From Ypsolopha sequella (taxonomy: Eukaryota > Arthropoda > Insecta > Lepidoptera > Ypsolophidae), in contig OW203989.1 of NCBI GenBank assembly GCA_934047225.1, forward strand, positions 18,327,977 to 18,391,976: DNA of 64,000 nt, given 5' to 3'. Positions within the stretch are counted from its first letter, which is position 1. Every line of letters begins with the position of its first letter. The position numbers and the translations under genes were made by a program. Below are positions 12,501-23,479 of the stretch, piece by piece. The notes beneath the pieces were generated by a model. It was not told the DNA's origin. It did not search any database and worked only from the letters and a program-made list of their open reading frames with translations.

Positions 12501-13808
12501 GAAAAACTAGTTTGGCTTTGTTCTAAAATAGAGTTTGGCCGGTAACATAATTACACCAGTGACCTAACGTACCTACTTTAAACTTTAGTTAGAATACGAT
12601 ACGTATTCATTATTGTTTCGCAAATAGAACTCGACGTTTCTGCCAACTTATGTAGCCTTTATCAGAAATCATAAGATTTTACGACAAAACAGCCCTACTT
12701 GAAGTACTTACATAATATTTATGAATAAATAAAAAAAACACAAAAAATGAGGTCCTGTATATTTTAACATGAATCATACAATTAATTCACAACAAAAAAA
12801 AAAAAAACTGCTTCTAAATATTACCAGTGTATGTTCAAATTGAAGGTGAACCCGTTTTGATTAATATCTGTCGCAAAGAAAAAACAAAAAGTTAATGTCG
12901 TATATATGGACGCCAGCATGACAGCCATGCATGATAGGTTGCATATATACAGATCTTGGTAGAGGTTATCAAAATAAACATATTCATCACGCTCAGCTAT
13001 CGTTGGTAAGTACATAGAATAAACCCATACGGACTTCGTGATCGATCATTGAAGTGTCAAACCACCATAGTCCATACATACCGTGGTGGTTTGTAGTGGC
13101 CTGAAGTTAGCTGCATAATCACGTTTAACAGATAATTTTTTTTCAACGATTTTTTGACTTTGTTGTGGGGTCGTGACCAAATCGTGAGTGTTTTAGTGGA
13201 TAATAGTGTTTTTTTGTTATATTAACCACTCCTCTTATTGGCCGTTAACTCAATTGACATTTTATGTGAACATAGGGTTACCATCCGTCCGGATTTGTCC
13301 GAACTTTGGGTCTTTGTCCGGTTTTTTAATATATCCGGAATTTTGATTTAGATGGAAAAAAATGAGTAAATGTTCCCCGCCCGCCACGCAACCTTTACGC
13401 TATCCTTCTAAAACATGCACTATGCTTGGAATTTATTATTTCATTTTGTGACATTTTCGTCATTTTTGTCAGCACTTTTCAAAGAGGTTTAAAGATTTTC
13501 GGAAACCCTTTCGAAACGGTTAACCTATATAAACATGCTTTTTAACTCAATCTGCCCAGCTGGCTTCGCTATATGGGTTTTCATTTTTGACAATAAATAA
13601 AACCTTTTCATAAAAATAATGCTTTACAGGTGGTAAAGACTACGCCGTACAAGTGCTAGTAAAAGACGAAGAAGTCTTCTACATCGGCAAGGATAGAGAA
13701 GCCAAGTTCTATGAGAGGTGGTCGACCTTCCAAGTCAATGGCATCGATGGCTGGGGCTGCGTTGAATGGCATTATAACAATGTGCAAGGTGAAAAACTGA
13801 AGAAATAG
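1661..13808 (+). CDS. 3' part of a DUF7064/DUF7065-like insect protein (six exons, 5' end outside window)
   Basis: Six plus-strand exons join in frame into 280 codons and a stop: 1661-1815, 8426-8584, 9589-9695, 10890-11001, 12175-12305 and 13630-13808. Each is bounded by AG/GT sites and the phases 2,2,1,2,1 agree across every junction. The first begins in phase 0 after a good acceptor, so more coding sequence lies upstream, outside the window or unrecognised in 1-1660. The product has no visible membrane segment. Landmarks are WTIQYSGEM near residue 45, AREPWSRDYF near 90, RDHSS...HRDW at 136-146, YVYHFIYLENGDSIAVGSVS after it, and GWGCVEWHYNN near the C-terminus. From memory this pattern (RDHS..RDW, then HRY..HF..EDG, ending GWG..EW) matches the DUF7064/DUF7065 proteins of insects, some annotated as putative PEP-synthase-like; the spacing inside the RDHS motif looks slightly long. 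Biochemical function is unknown. AATAAA at 14069-14074 is a possible polyadenylation signal. The exons are solid; the family is moderate. Confidence 0.8.
1903..2045. mobile_element. Short TIR element (MITE-like)
   Basis: The left end aggacggcgattctgacaag, starting near 1909, is matched in reverse complement by the right end, ...cagtatcgccgtcct, near 2041. The interior has no coding potential. About 110 bases further right, agtactattttgtaactg occurs twice about 42 bases apart (near 2157 and 2199). Confidence 0.6.
2583..3000 (-). repeat. BEL/Pao 3' LTR (418 bp)
   Basis: By eye this is the same as the right LTR except for a G-run of 12 here against 9 there, which accounts for the 3-bp length difference. 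It is GC-rich (cgcgcgcgcc, gcatgcgcgcgcg) in AT-rich surroundings and ends in the small palindrome cacgctgtagcgtg. Open frames inside it occur identically in both LTRs and are not genes. Confidence 0.93.
2982..3746 (-). pseudogene. BEL/Pao pol remnant: integrase fragment plus C-terminal DUF5641-type domain
   Basis: The open frame is 254 aa. RGTPVLIRSDCGTNY at about 80-95 is the integrase core strand with its second catalytic Asp. HITWFG then runs straight into LHEIILNSRPLCP; in intact elements a segment with GGLWE and the third catalytic residue lies between, so about 60-80 residues were lost in frame. After this the C-terminal domain looks intact: LTAGHFIIGRPLTALPE, FWTLWSRSYLHTLQ, GELVLIKEDDLPPLQWKLG and a final VFKIARLPL. 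This is typical of BEL/Pao polyproteins. The start is arbitrary because upstream pol is missing. The encoded integrase cannot be catalytic. Confidence 0.88.
3746..3995. repeat. Tandem repeat inside the BEL/Pao interior
   Basis: Degenerate units of about 36 bp built around gtgaaaatgagctgagtgtg and tatgtgctgattgaatgtgt are repeated several times. They encode a repetitive frame (SENELSVYVLIECV) on the plus strand, which is low complexity and not a gene. Poly-A and poly-T runs follow at 4097-4122. Confidence 0.85.
5221..5237 (-). other. Probable tRNA primer-binding site of the BEL/Pao element
   Basis: Three bases inside the 5' LTR, the element's sense strand reads TGGTCACTTCGAGCCGG. It starts with TGG, the complement of a tRNA CCA end, at the standard position. 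The tRNA species was not identified. Confidence 0.55.
5241..5655 (-). repeat. BEL/Pao 5' LTR (415 bp)
   Basis: This is the 5' LTR in the element's orientation. It matches the left LTR throughout apart from the G-run length. Near-identity of LTRs indicates a recent insertion, since both copies are made from one template at integration. Confidence 0.93.
6396..6700 (+). mobile_element. Interspersed repeat of the 'gactcgcacttggccgg' family
   Basis: Runs from agggtgccgtgccctaaggg through a gtccgtccgtctgtccg tract and a catgaaccgtgatag block to cgcacttggccggttttt. An inverted-orientation copy with the same block order is at 36360-36653. Shorter relatives, mainly the terminal box, occur near 46030-46080 and 54690-54750. 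I recall this repeat as common in Lepidoptera. No coding capacity is seen, so it is SINE-like or a non-autonomous fragment. Confidence 0.8.
6848..7295 (+). mobile_element. TIR repeat family 'ggcgatatgcgaa', copy 1
   Basis: Starts gaggctatgcgaattttatt and ends ttttttcgcatatcgcctta, so the ends are imperfect inverted repeats. Other copies are 16172-16466 (opposite direction), 23874-24292 (divergent, with ttaaggcgata at one end and tatcgccttaa at the other) and 35288-35694 (same direction, very similar to this one). All are non-coding, 300-450 bp and MITE-like. Confidence 0.8.
7668..8112. mobile_element. Foldback element with long inverted arms, copy 1
   Basis: The arms contain atagcaggcggattgt...cctgc and aatccgcctgctatat, and also gtcatcgcaaagattccat with its complement. 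Related copies with the same fold are at 31672-31972 and 44340-44612, both with catcgcaaagtttccat and cacaat(c)cg ends. The family is non-coding and lies in introns or intergenic DNA. Confidence 0.8.
8145..8163. mobile_element. 19-bp micro-insertion flanked by ggctgca duplications
   Basis: The sequence gcagagaatataaagtatt is flanked exactly by ggctgca on both sides (8138-8144 and 8164-8170). The same core is present at 8304, 40723 and 47279. Confidence 0.7.
8304..8323. mobile_element. 20-bp micro-insertion flanked by ccggaa duplications
   Basis: The core gcagagaatataaagtatta lies between ccggaa at 8298-8303 and ccggaa at 8324-8329, 140 bp from the previous copy. Confidence 0.7.
9492..9551. 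repeat. (ATC)n microsatellite, about 60 bp
   Basis: About 19 uninterrupted ATC units occur in the intron just upstream of the exon at 9589. The poly-Met frame across it on the minus strand is an artefact. Confidence 0.97.
9890..10300. repeat. Interspersed repeat family (also at 22030, 32100 and 49000)
   Basis: Shared blocks include ggggctggttgtcgccaacg, a cggtacaaatatc...ataacg stretch, cgcgcactgcattacgacg and aaataatacttttcacatgg. A long copy in the opposite orientation covers about 32100-32460, ending beside INPP5E exon 3. Partial copies are near 22030-22170 and 48990-49160. No coding frame was found. Confidence 0.7.
11981..12128. mobile_element. Palindromic MITE family 'gtgtcgattcggtgtaacac', copy 1
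   Basis: About 145 bp, near-perfect palindrome: gtgtcgatttggcgcaataa at the left and gttgcgccgaatcgacac at the right, with an internal ttatttgacag and its complement. Further copies are at 14491-14646, 14888-15026, 41251-41380 and 56604-56728. This copy ends 47 bp from the exon acceptor at 12175. Confidence 0.9.
12371..12548. mobile_element. TIR element in the last intron of the DUF7064-like gene
   Basis: Left end ttaccggccaaaccgatttt and right end aaaatagagtttggccggtaa are inverted repeats, with a second matched block, agaacaaagtagtttgg and ctagtttggctttgttct. Confidence 0.8.
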
Positions 13809-14490
13809 TCTTTAGTGACACATAGTCAAGTGGTAGGTATATTTCCATGAAGTCGTACCAACGAATAATGAGTCGCCGCCGGTTGATAAATAATTAAATA
13901 ATACAAAATGTGCACGAAAAGATATTTATATTTAGCTTTCAATAACATTTCATTTTCTGTACAAAAGTATAAGTTACAGTCATAAATTAATAAGTTATTT
14001 AAATTATTATTCACAAGTGGACTAGCGACAATGGTGTCAATTTCACATTATTGTAATAATTTCTATATAATAAATATATTTTTTTATTAATTGATTCATT
14101 TCATGAACATCTCACGATATACTCACGTATTTAAATTCGCTCTATAACATAGCGCGATAAGTCTAAATTCTAATCGGCATGTACACAACATGTTTAAAAA
14201 ATCTGCAGCGCGAAAATATACTGGAAATTATGTAAATCCCCAACCTACCACACGCTGCTGCGTAGATCATTCTTAAAAACTCTATTATTACCAGGGGAAG
14301 AATAAAACAGAAGTCTGATTAGTGCTGATTAGACCACGTGAAAAGTGTGGGGCACGTGGGCGTCCAAGTGTCGGCTCCAATGGCGTTTTACTCACTGTGG
14401 GTCGACCAATCACGGCTGGCCTAGTATCGCATGACACACAGTACGAACCAATAATAAGCCTTTTGAGTGGCTGGTACCATTTTTGATTGA

Positions 14491-14646
14491 CATTGGTGTC
14501 GATTCGGTGTAACACGACTTATTTGACAGGACTAACCTTATTATAAGGTCTTTGCCTTTTCGATAAAGAAAGAAAAGGGCAGAACGCTTAAATTAAGTTT
14601 AATTCTGTCAAATAAGTTAAAGCGTGTTACACCGAATCGACAGTAA
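14491..14646. mobile_element. Palindromic MITE family, copy 2
   Basis: Inverted arms ggtgtcgattcggtgtaaca and gtgttacaccgaatcgaca, with internal acttatttgacagg and ctgtcaaataagtt. It lies about 240 bp from copy 3. Confidence 0.92.
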
Positions 14647-14887
14647 TATGTTATAAATGCGTCTTCTGTTTTTTTCGTTCGCTGGTATTACTATAGGAAT
14701 AGATCTATGCAATAGACAACGGCTAATCTACCACCAAAGTAATATATGATTCCTGTTGTACTAGTAGTACTCAATTATAATTATACTGTATTTACATTGA
14801 CCAGATTCAGTAGTTCAGAACAAAAATACAACTTTACAGTTAGCTGCCTCAGAAAATATAGTTCTACAAACTAACAAATTATGGATA

Positions 14888-15026
14888 ATGGTGTCGATTA
14901 GGTGTAACACGATTTCATTTATTTGACAGGACTAAACTTAATTTAAACGTTCTGTCTTTTTCTTTCTGTATCGGAAAGACAAAAACGTCAAATAAGTTAA
15001 GTCGTGTTACACTGAATCGACACTAA
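14888..15026. mobile_element. Palindromic MITE family, copy 3
   Basis: Ends ggtgtcgattaggtgtaaca and gtgttacactgaatcgacac are inverted. The interior is similar to the other copies, with a small deletion in the right half. Confidence 0.9.
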
Positions 15027-15799
15027 TGTGGATATTCTGGCTTTACAGCACTACCAAATAATTTACAGAAATAATCGGCGTCTCCCTTTAAAATTAGACA
15101 ATATCGGTACTATTATCATCTAGTTTTTAAAATATTTATTTTAATCGAATACTTAGATAAAACAAATGAAAATTAATTATTTATAATTAAGAAATAGCCC
15201 GTTTTTATCATAATTATTCGTACCTACTTGTTGCTTTTAACATACGGCAGAGCAAAGAGAGAAAATCGATAAACATTTACAACGCAATAATATTAGAGAA
15301 TTTGCTAAGTTACCACTTAATTTTTAAACAATTATCTCTTGTGCATTATCATAAAACTACATATGTTTTAGATGTGTAATGGATAAAATAAAATCAACCG
15401 ACCGACCTATTTTATATCGCTTCAGTCAATAAACGAAGAGACCAAAGTACATTTATATTCTTTACAGTTGTAGTAGTGTGTGCACATGCACTTTTTTCTA
15501 GTGTGCGTAACCTGACTCGGGAGCGCTACAAAACGCGCACCCACACAAAACGCGGTTTCTCTACACGCTACTACGACAACCACAGAACAATTAAAATTAT
15601 ATGTTCTGGGACGACAACCATATAGCCAAAGGGACTTCTTAAGACAGAATATCTGTAGATAGCAAACGAAAAATAATAATGTAATAATGTATATAAAGGT
15701 TGATAAGAACCTCCTATCACAGAACCTATTCTATGTTCGAAATAAAAATTACATGTTTTGCTACTTTTGTCTTTTTTCATAATAAAAAATAAAGATATC

Positions 15800-15960
15800 G
15801 ATCGCCAAAGTCGACCGCGGCCGGGAGAGCGGATTGCGGGGGCGGGCGCTAATGTTTTTTAATCGGGATTTTTTTAAATGTTTTTAATTGATGGCTGGGG
15901 GTCGAAGGCTCGTTGCGGGGAGAACCCTGCGGTCTATTGTCAGTCACATGTCGCGTCGCG
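15800..15960. other. GC-rich patch of unknown origin
   Basis: Contains gtcgaccgcggccgggagag, gggggcgggcgc and ggctcgttgcgggg in otherwise AT-rich DNA. No open frame with recognisable motifs crosses it. It may be part of a transposon. Confidence 0.4.
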
Positions 15961-16171
15961 TAGATTAGCAATTTATTGGAAATTTGGAAAATATTCTCAA
16001 TAAAAAATATGAAAAAAAAAATCATTTTTTACGATTCTGTGTTTTATTAATGATTCTGATTCATATATTTTAATATAGCTAGAGAGTCCATTTTCAACCT
16101 TTATATTTATATATTATAATATTATCTTGAAAATATTAAATTGATTATAATACACCATTATATTATTACAA

Positions 16172-16466
16172 TGTATTAAGGCGATATGCAAAAAAAAATT
16201 ACGGGTGCTTCTTTTCTGTGTATTTCATGAAATAAACGGAAAATTGTTATCAAATTCTGTTAAAACATTTTGAGTATATAATCTAAGGTTTTGTAATTGG
16301 AAAACATGTTTGGATAAATTTTTCTCGTTAGAAATAATTGTTGAAATGAGGTCTTCAAAAACACTTTTTCTCCTTGTGTGACGAATAGGAGCTATTTACC
16401 GAACTCAACATATTTAATTAGATAGGACAGTGACAAAAATAAAATTCGCATAGCCTCTTTAACAAA
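16172..16466 (-). mobile_element. TIR repeat family 'ggcgatatgcgaa', copy 2 (reverse)
   Basis: Begins taaggcgatatgcaaaaaaa and ends aaaattcgcatagcctc, opposite to copies 1 and 4. The central part is internally deleted compared with them. Confidence 0.75.
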
Positions 16467-17099
16467 TGTCTGCTTTTCTTTACAGAAAATATCAGTCGGT
16501 TGATTTTACTTCTACATGCATAATTACATTAACTACATTAACTAATAATTTAGATACTTACAGAAGTCAGGGCATTAATAAAAATTATGAGGGAGAAAGG
16601 CGTGACTAAAAGTAAAAAAATACTTTTCTGCCAAAAGCAATTAACTAATGCTTTAAGCTTTATTAGTTTTGAATGTGGGATTTATTATTTCATTTTAGTA
16701 CAAGTAGCTTTAGATGAGGTGACACTTTTGAAAAAAGAACTATAACCCGTTGGAAATATCTAGGCACCCGAAAAAGAGATGAGATATTTCTGACGGGATA
16801 AACCGTCATCCACCTCATTACAAGAGTCTGTCGGTAATTATTATGTTCCACTATTATTTATTTAATGTTATGAAAATTACTTACACAATTAGGTAATAGT
16901 TATGGAAGACAGACTGATTAATTTTGCAATATAGGTAATTGTTTAGTTTTCGGTAGACATGAATAAAATACATTTTTAATTATTAGCATATTTACCTCTT
17001 ATTTAATTACATTTAATATGAATAAATAAATATCATCATGCTTGACATATAATAAATTAATAATATTATATTCGAGGGTTTTTGGATGTGTTCAAAATG

Positions 17100-17870
17100 T
17101 AAGGTAATTGATAAAGCAAGCGCCCGGGGCGCGCGGCGGCGCTCGTTGGATTTCGTTCCATAGAGCGCTATAATGTATAACCCGGAGCAATAAAGAAAGG
17201 AATCTTAGATGGCGCCCATCATCATCCCCTCTCACTCTCTCAGTATATCTGTCTTTAGTCGCACACTTGCGTACTGCATGCAAAAAAAAATAGTCTGGAT
17301 TTGCCGCTCAAGCTTACTCCACGCGTCTTGTTTCCCAACACATTGTTACTTGTTTCTTGTTAAATTTCACTCGTTCTTGTTGTTTTTTGTTAGGTATTGT
17401 TGTTTTTGTTAAGTTTGACTGTTATTATATACTATTCCAAACTATGAGTCCTCGAAAACGAGGAAGTGATCCATAGTGATGCACGTGAAATAGTGTATAA
17501 CGTGATAAAATATTTTGATGAAGAAAAAAGGATGGAGCGCTGGACTAGTTCAAATACAATTTCTAGTCTAGGCAGTATAGGAACAAAATTTTTTTTTTCA
17601 AATTTCGCCGGTGGTGTCAGTACACATTGTTCCTGATCACTAACCGAGTCTGCAGTATGAATTCTGGCGGTTGATTAAATTTCACCTTGTCTATTAAAAT
17701 AGACCAAAAATATTACAAAAAAAATATTAAAGAAACAACTTTTTATGCTGTCTGTATCACTGAGCAATAAAATCACAGGTACATGCCGCCATTTTAGATT
17801 CCTTTCTTTAATGCTCCGGGTTATACAAGTCTTCACAGCGTGTCGTCCGCGCGCCCGCCTTGCTTATTGC
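17100..17870. repeat. Widely spaced inverted repeat (about 770 bp)
   Basis: Left: tataacccggagcaataaag followed by aaaggaatcttagatggcg. Right: cgccattttagattcctttc followed by tttaatgctccgggttata. Both ends also carry GC-rich gcgcgcgg/cgcgcccgcc segments. It may be a non-autonomous DNA transposon. Confidence 0.65.
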
Positions 17871-17925
17871 TATACGATCAAAAATTTGTACAAGTACAAG
17901 CCTCTTTGTGCATGCAGGTTTCATT

Positions 17926-18023
17926 ACAGCTTGGCAAAATAGTTTGAAAAAAAGGGGGCGCTATACAACAAATGTGGCCAAACCATATACTGCGACCATA
18001 AAACTCCTCTTTGCCAAGCTGTA
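17926..18023. repeat. Small hairpin element
   Basis: The left arm acagcttggcaaaat is matched by tttgccaagctgt on the right, with about 70 bp between. Confidence 0.6.
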
Positions 18024-18806
18024 GGTAGGTAATTTTTGTTACTTCGCCGCTTACAACAAGCTTAGATATAAAGTTAAATTAATCCTTTCCACAGTTCCTC
18101 AAAAAAGTAAGTTATGTTTGCTATCATGTGATTGGTCGTTTATAACGTACTTTTCCCCTGATATCCTTCTATTCTACTTAATTTAATTAAAAAAATGTTG
18201 TAGTACAATTTTTTGGTTTTACATTTTTATAACAAACTTTTTTGAGTAACTCTTTTCAAGGCCGCTACAGAAAATCAAGTCAACGTCTACGTATACAAAC
18301 TCACTATAATTGCACTCCTAATAAAAATATACTAACACCTGAGATATTTATATCCATCGCGGAACATGATGTTTAGATATTGGACAACAGAGTTAACTCC
18401 TACGATTTACTACACATATGTACATGCATGGTAGATTCTGAATCTTTTAAGATTGCCACTGAATGGTTCAATATATATGAAGTACACTCATGGACAAAAT
18501 TAGAGAAACGCAAAAAAAAATGCTTAAGTAACTAGAATTCTTCATGGTATTTTTTTTTTTATATAAATAAAGAATATACTCTTTTTGAGCTTTATTTGTT
18601 TATAATTATAATGGATAGTTAATTATTATAAAAAACAAAAAACCATATTTGTAGTTTGTACTCGATATATTTCTGCCCGCGGTATGGGGCCGTCATCAGT
18701 ACCTTTTTTTTTAGTATATGTTAACGTTTTGCACTAACCTTTCCAAAAGTAATATTTTTTCTAACTTTATGAAAGTTTTGGACTCATAAATTACAATGAA
18801 TCTTCG

Positions 18807-19100
18807 ATTGTTGATCGAACCAATTAATAGAGAGGCAATTGGCAACATTTCTTCAATATTTTCTGAATTTTCAAGTCTTTTATGTTATAATCCAGAGTTT
18901 TAGTCAAGTCAATTTAATTTGTCAATAATTTTTGTATTAAGTTTTCACTGAGGAATTGTTGGTCGAAGCAGTTAATAGAGTAGCAATGGGAAACATTTCT
19001 TCAATATTTTCTGAAGTTTCAATTCTTTCATGGGATAATCCAGAGTTTTAGTTGAGTCATTTGAAATTTTAATTTTAATCAATTTCCTGTCTGAAGTTTT
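18807..19100. repeat. Tandem duplication, about 145-bp unit
   Basis: Two diverged units share caacatttcttcaatatttt or aaacatttcttcaatatttt, then ctga.tttcaa and a taatccagagttttagt block. There is no coding potential. Confidence 0.7.
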
Positions 19101-21301
19101 CGCTAGGAGTAATTCTGGTGCAATTTTGACATCGTGTTTCACTCGAGCGTCTGTGTTTCACAAGCATTTATTTTTACCTGATGTACTAATTAGACCCAAA
19201 TCTTGCACAAAGATATCGAAGGGACCGCTTTTCAAAAGGAAATCACAAAACGGTAACAGTAACACTCAAAAAAACTTAGTCACTAAAAACTTGTTTCGAA
19301 CCTTTTCTTGCTTTCTTCTAAATATGTTCATGTAGCATAAAAGCGAATATTGAACTAAATTTACTGACCTCTACATATAATGCGACATTTATTTATGAAG
19401 TCAAATTCATAATGGAGGCATAGTAAGTGATCGCTTTGACGGATCGATAACTAAATTTGACCTATAAGACTCGAAGCTTGACTTGCTTTGATTGGGAATA
19501 CAAAAAAAAAAATTACGAATTTCACAAAAACGGTTATCGGAACCTTGATATTGAGGACTCACTTTAATCATAGGTTTGTATGAAAATTTGTTATCACCGT
19601 CTTTGTATGGCTTTGTAGCTCTAGTACTAATACTGCTATCTCTATGTTCAATTCCACCATGCATGTACATGTACAGTTCCACTGCCCTCAAATATGTTTT
19701 CGATTACGTCATTGATATTCTCTATTCAAAAAGAACGTAAATTTTATAAAGGGGCAGTTCTGGAAATGAACGAAGCCATGCAAGGAAACGAGATGAAATT
19801 GACTCACTATCTCGCTTACTCGCACAGCTTCGTCCTTTTTCCCAACTAACACATGACGCAGCCAATGAGTATTTGAGTATGGTCGAACTACTTACAGTAG
19901 TACGACTTAGTACGAAATAAATGCACCTCGGTATTTTTCGTGTATCTTCGGAAATACGATTTATATTATAGCGAATCTTGTGATTCGAAGGTCTCAAATC
20001 AGTGCACTATATATTTTATAGATAAACCGTACAATGGGGATCCACAGGCAAAGCTAATTACAGATGGCACTAGCATAGGTCCGGCTAATAAATACTACGG
20101 TCTGACTATGTCAAACTTTCTGTAATATCTCTCGCATTTTTTTACTTCCTCTTATCAGCTGAATTCCAATTTGTTATATATTTGTCATGCCATGCCTCTA
20201 GAACCGTGCTGGGAAGTGTACCGTACCGCGGGCGATCCGCCAAATGCATAGACGAATACAGCCTACAGACTCCTCATAACAGGCGAACGATTTCTGTCAA
20301 CACATCTGACTGAACCAGCAGATACAATTCGCCACTCCAAAATTATATGTTTCGGTAGGCCAAACCAAAATGGCTTCTATATCCATTACGTTAGAGTCTT
20401 CGTCTTCGGAATGATAAGTTTGTGGTGCTATACGTAAGATTGGAAGAGCCAATAGGACTGCAGTATCCCGTTTCGATTGTTGACAGAATTATCTGTACGC
20501 AAGATGTTGACAATAGACGTCTTTCTGGGCTGTATTGTCTATGGCTTATGTATGGTTAATCTATAGATAGCTTGAAATACTTGAACACCGAATATTGCCG
20601 AGATGCATTATTTTATTATTTGTACTGTACTGCCTTGAACTACAAATCTGGAATGGCTAATAGACTAGATTACTAGAGTCACTGTAAATCACAGCTCTCA
20701 ACCAGAAATGTTCATAACATTCTATTAGACGGTCCTATAATTAACACAGTTTTAAGGCAGGAAATATTTAGTTTTGTTTCAAAACTATATCCAATTATAA
20801 CATAGTACATAAACCGTTTATATGTAAAAGCTCGCTTCGTTTATTTTAGTTCGGGCTTCCCCGTATTCCTAGTTGACTTTATATCAAAAGAATATATGTG
20901 TATTATGTTATCTCCTAAAATAAAATATTTATTCATAACTACTAGAGCCAAAGTAATAAATACTGTCTTTTTGGAAACAGTCAGATTTAATCTTACTTAA
21001 AAATAACCTAAATTACCTAAATACATAGCAATAGCAAATCACAACAAAATTAATATTGAGCCCGCAATAAATAGATTTAACATTAAGCACTTAAAACGAC
21101 AGATTTTATTAATACTGTAAATTGACTATTTTGCAACCATTCTCTTGTAATTGCGTATTTTACTGGGTGTTGCGATGATATTGCCGGAACCGGAATCTGG
21201 CCATAATACTCGTTAATAGAAACAACTTTAACAATGGAAAAATCACCAAAAAAAAAAAAAACTGCAGATCCGTAGAAAATGTACCCACTCAACTAAAATG
21301 T

Positions 21302-21487
21302 ATGGAACAACCGATCTATATAACCGACATACTGAAGAAGGGCCATGTCAAATGTACCCGGAATAGAAGAGCTTGTATGACTAGTTTGACGGATGTGGAA
21401 GATGCGAAAGAGGTGTGTGTGGATCGTAGCAGATGGAAATTTGTAGTCTCTTCCACCCCTCTGGGAGACAGGCGTGAGTATATGTAG
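21302..21487 (+). pseudogene. LINE 3'-end fragment (reverse transcriptase tail)
   Basis: The 61-codon frame reads RRACMTSLTDVEDAKEVCVD, then RSRWKFVVSSTPLGDR. This is the C-terminal signature of RTE-type LINE proteins (DVdEA...D R..W...VS..P.G). A second copy of the same tail is at 50225-50400. Both are severely 5'-truncated. Confidence 0.75.
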
Positions 21488-22570
21488 GTATGTATGTAGC
21501 CGATCTACCAAGAATTATCGTTTTTTTTCACGATTTCTAGGTTTTTTTTTTTCATGAAAAGTTATTCTTATGGGCGGTTACTATCGCCAGTTTCCGGCTT
21601 CTGCAACATCATCTTAACAACCTGTATATTATACAAAAAAAAAATACTTGTTCTTTGTATGTCTGACTAGACTTGTTTTAAATTGCATTGTACTTACTAG
21701 GTATTAAATCAACAGAAATAATATCGATTTCATTTGAAATCTCAACATTTTTGGTGAAATATTTTTTAAATATTTCAATTTAAATAATCAAACTAATAAA
21801 TAATTTGACTTAACTCTACATTACATGAAAAAATGTATGTCATTTAAAGTCATTTTTGTGACTTAAATAAAGAAAAGAACAAACAGAACATGTTTTACGT
21901 GTCCATAAAATAAAGACGTATAGATAGGACTAGGTAATAACAACAACAAAATACATAAAAAAACAACGTAAATACTAATTTTAATTTTGGTACCCGAGAA
22001 TGAAATAAAATAATTTTTTATACAAATTGGTCGACATCTTTAAGAGGCCTCAGTAAGCTAAATTAGCAGCTCGAAATATGTCTGTACAAATATCGACATT
22101 AACGAAATAGAAATAAAATTCATGTCAGAGTGCATTGCAAAATAGAGAAAATAATGCTTTTCACATGTATTATGTTTGATATTTAATTAAACATCATTGT
22201 GTTAGATTTTTGTATTGCTCGTGTGTGTATAAGTTTTAACCTTGTCTCTTTTGAATTAAAAACATTTAAACTATTTATCAATGTTTGAAACCATTTGATA
22301 GGTTATTAAAGGTATTTATTTTCTCGTTATAGGTCAAAGCTTTTAAGATTTTAAAACATCACAATTACGGGACATGGGTCAATATGTGTGATATATTTTT
22401 TTCAAAGTTTTGTAATATTCATATAGAAAGTTTAAACCAATTTAAAAACGTCTGTAAATGCAGTTTTGCTTCTGAAGCCCCTTAAAATAAAATACTAAGT
22501 AGATGCGACCAGCTTATTACAAAATATTTTATTACAATCAAAGACTAGTCAGTATAAGAAAAGTTATTTT

Positions 22571-22806
22571 TCAGACACAGACCACTTATCCATTAGACAT
22601 CTTATCAACCACGGACAAGTGAGGATTTTTTCTGCCAATACCGGGGTGTTGCGGGGTATTGCGGGGAGGGTACTAAGTAAGGAAATAGAGATGGGATAGT
22701 ATGGAATGACATTTGCATATCAGTGAAATTGCACTGATGTGTTGGCGAAAAAGGTTTGCCCTCTTTACGACGTCTAATGACTAAGTGGTCTGTGTTTTCA
22801 GACCTT
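22571..22806. mobile_element. TIR element, about 235 bp
   Basis: Left end cagacacagaccacttatcc and right end agtggtctgtgttttcag are inverted, and attagacatc is matched by gacgtctaat next to them. The interior has two near-repeats of attgcgggg or gttgcgggg. Confidence 0.8.
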
Positions 22807-23033
22807 GAAGGTTATCATTTTCGCTCACTTACCTTTTGGTAAAATATATTTTTAATATGGGACAATACATCTTGATTCCTCCATAATGGACTACACAAAG
22901 GGTTAAAATTTATTCGGCACAGATTTTAATGGTTCTATTCTATTTTAACTTAGGCAGTTTTTTGAAACATTAAAATCTTTGTTACAGTGCATGTAACACG
23001 TCCAAAAAGCAACGACCTTGTATAGTTTGGATC

Positions 23034-23262
23034 AGCTGACTTATCGTCGCACCAGCATAGCTAGCATAGATGAAACTAATAGAGCAATTGTATCTCTCGA
23101 CGAAGCGTTTGACCAATTGAAACGCAGGACGAGTGGTTTTTCGAGGCGATGGTCACGTGATGTAGCTTTCCTGCATTTACATTGGTCAAACGCTTCGTCG
23201 AGAGACAAAACTTCTCTAAAATTTTCATCCATGCTAGCTATGCAGTGCTCAAATGTCCAACC
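23034..23262. mobile_element. Palindromic element with a central loop
   Basis: Arms include tctctcgacgaagcgtttga on the left and ggtcaaacgcttcgtcgaga on the right, and agcatagctagcata against tgctagctatgc. Open frames on both strands read through the palindrome and mirror each other; they are not genes. It lies about 220 bp beyond the INPP5E stop. Confidence 0.85.
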
Positions 23263-23479
23263 GACCAAATTTGTAATTTTTTAACATATGTACACGGTGA
23301 ACGAAAAGACGTACATATGTTCGTTTTCATGTATACATTCATGTAAACGTAAAAAAAGGTGGGTTGGCAATTCAAGCACCGGGACGACATTATAGCAGAG
23401 GTCGAAACATCCGTTCAAAGGTTTAAAAAGCCGAGCAGTTATCGGATGGTTACGAGGAGAAGTAACCATCAAACATGTG

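Larger units (their letters stand above)
13809..23479. other. Gene-poor 9.7-kb interval filled with MITEs and AT-rich DNA
   Basis: This separates the convergent DUF7064-like gene and INPP5E. It holds two palindromic MITEs (14491-14646 and 14888-15026), a GC-rich patch (15800-15960), a TIR repeat (16172-16466), a split inverted repeat (17100-17870), a tandem pair (18807-19100), a LINE tail (21302-21487), a hairpin half-copy (21551-21630), a TIR element (22571-22806) and a palindrome (23034-23262). Open frames up to 94 codons show no conserved motif or sensible splice context. Bases 19100-21290 hold nothing I recognise. Confidence 0.6.

Noticed and set aside
19407..19997. Frames of 91-94 codons on the minus strand
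   Set aside because: No motif, splice context or symmetry explains them; the composition is that of random AT-rich DNA.
23018..23284. Mirror-image frames on both strands containing SLDEAFDQ
   Set aside because: Both come from a palindromic element; the same words on both strands are the sign of the inverted repeat.
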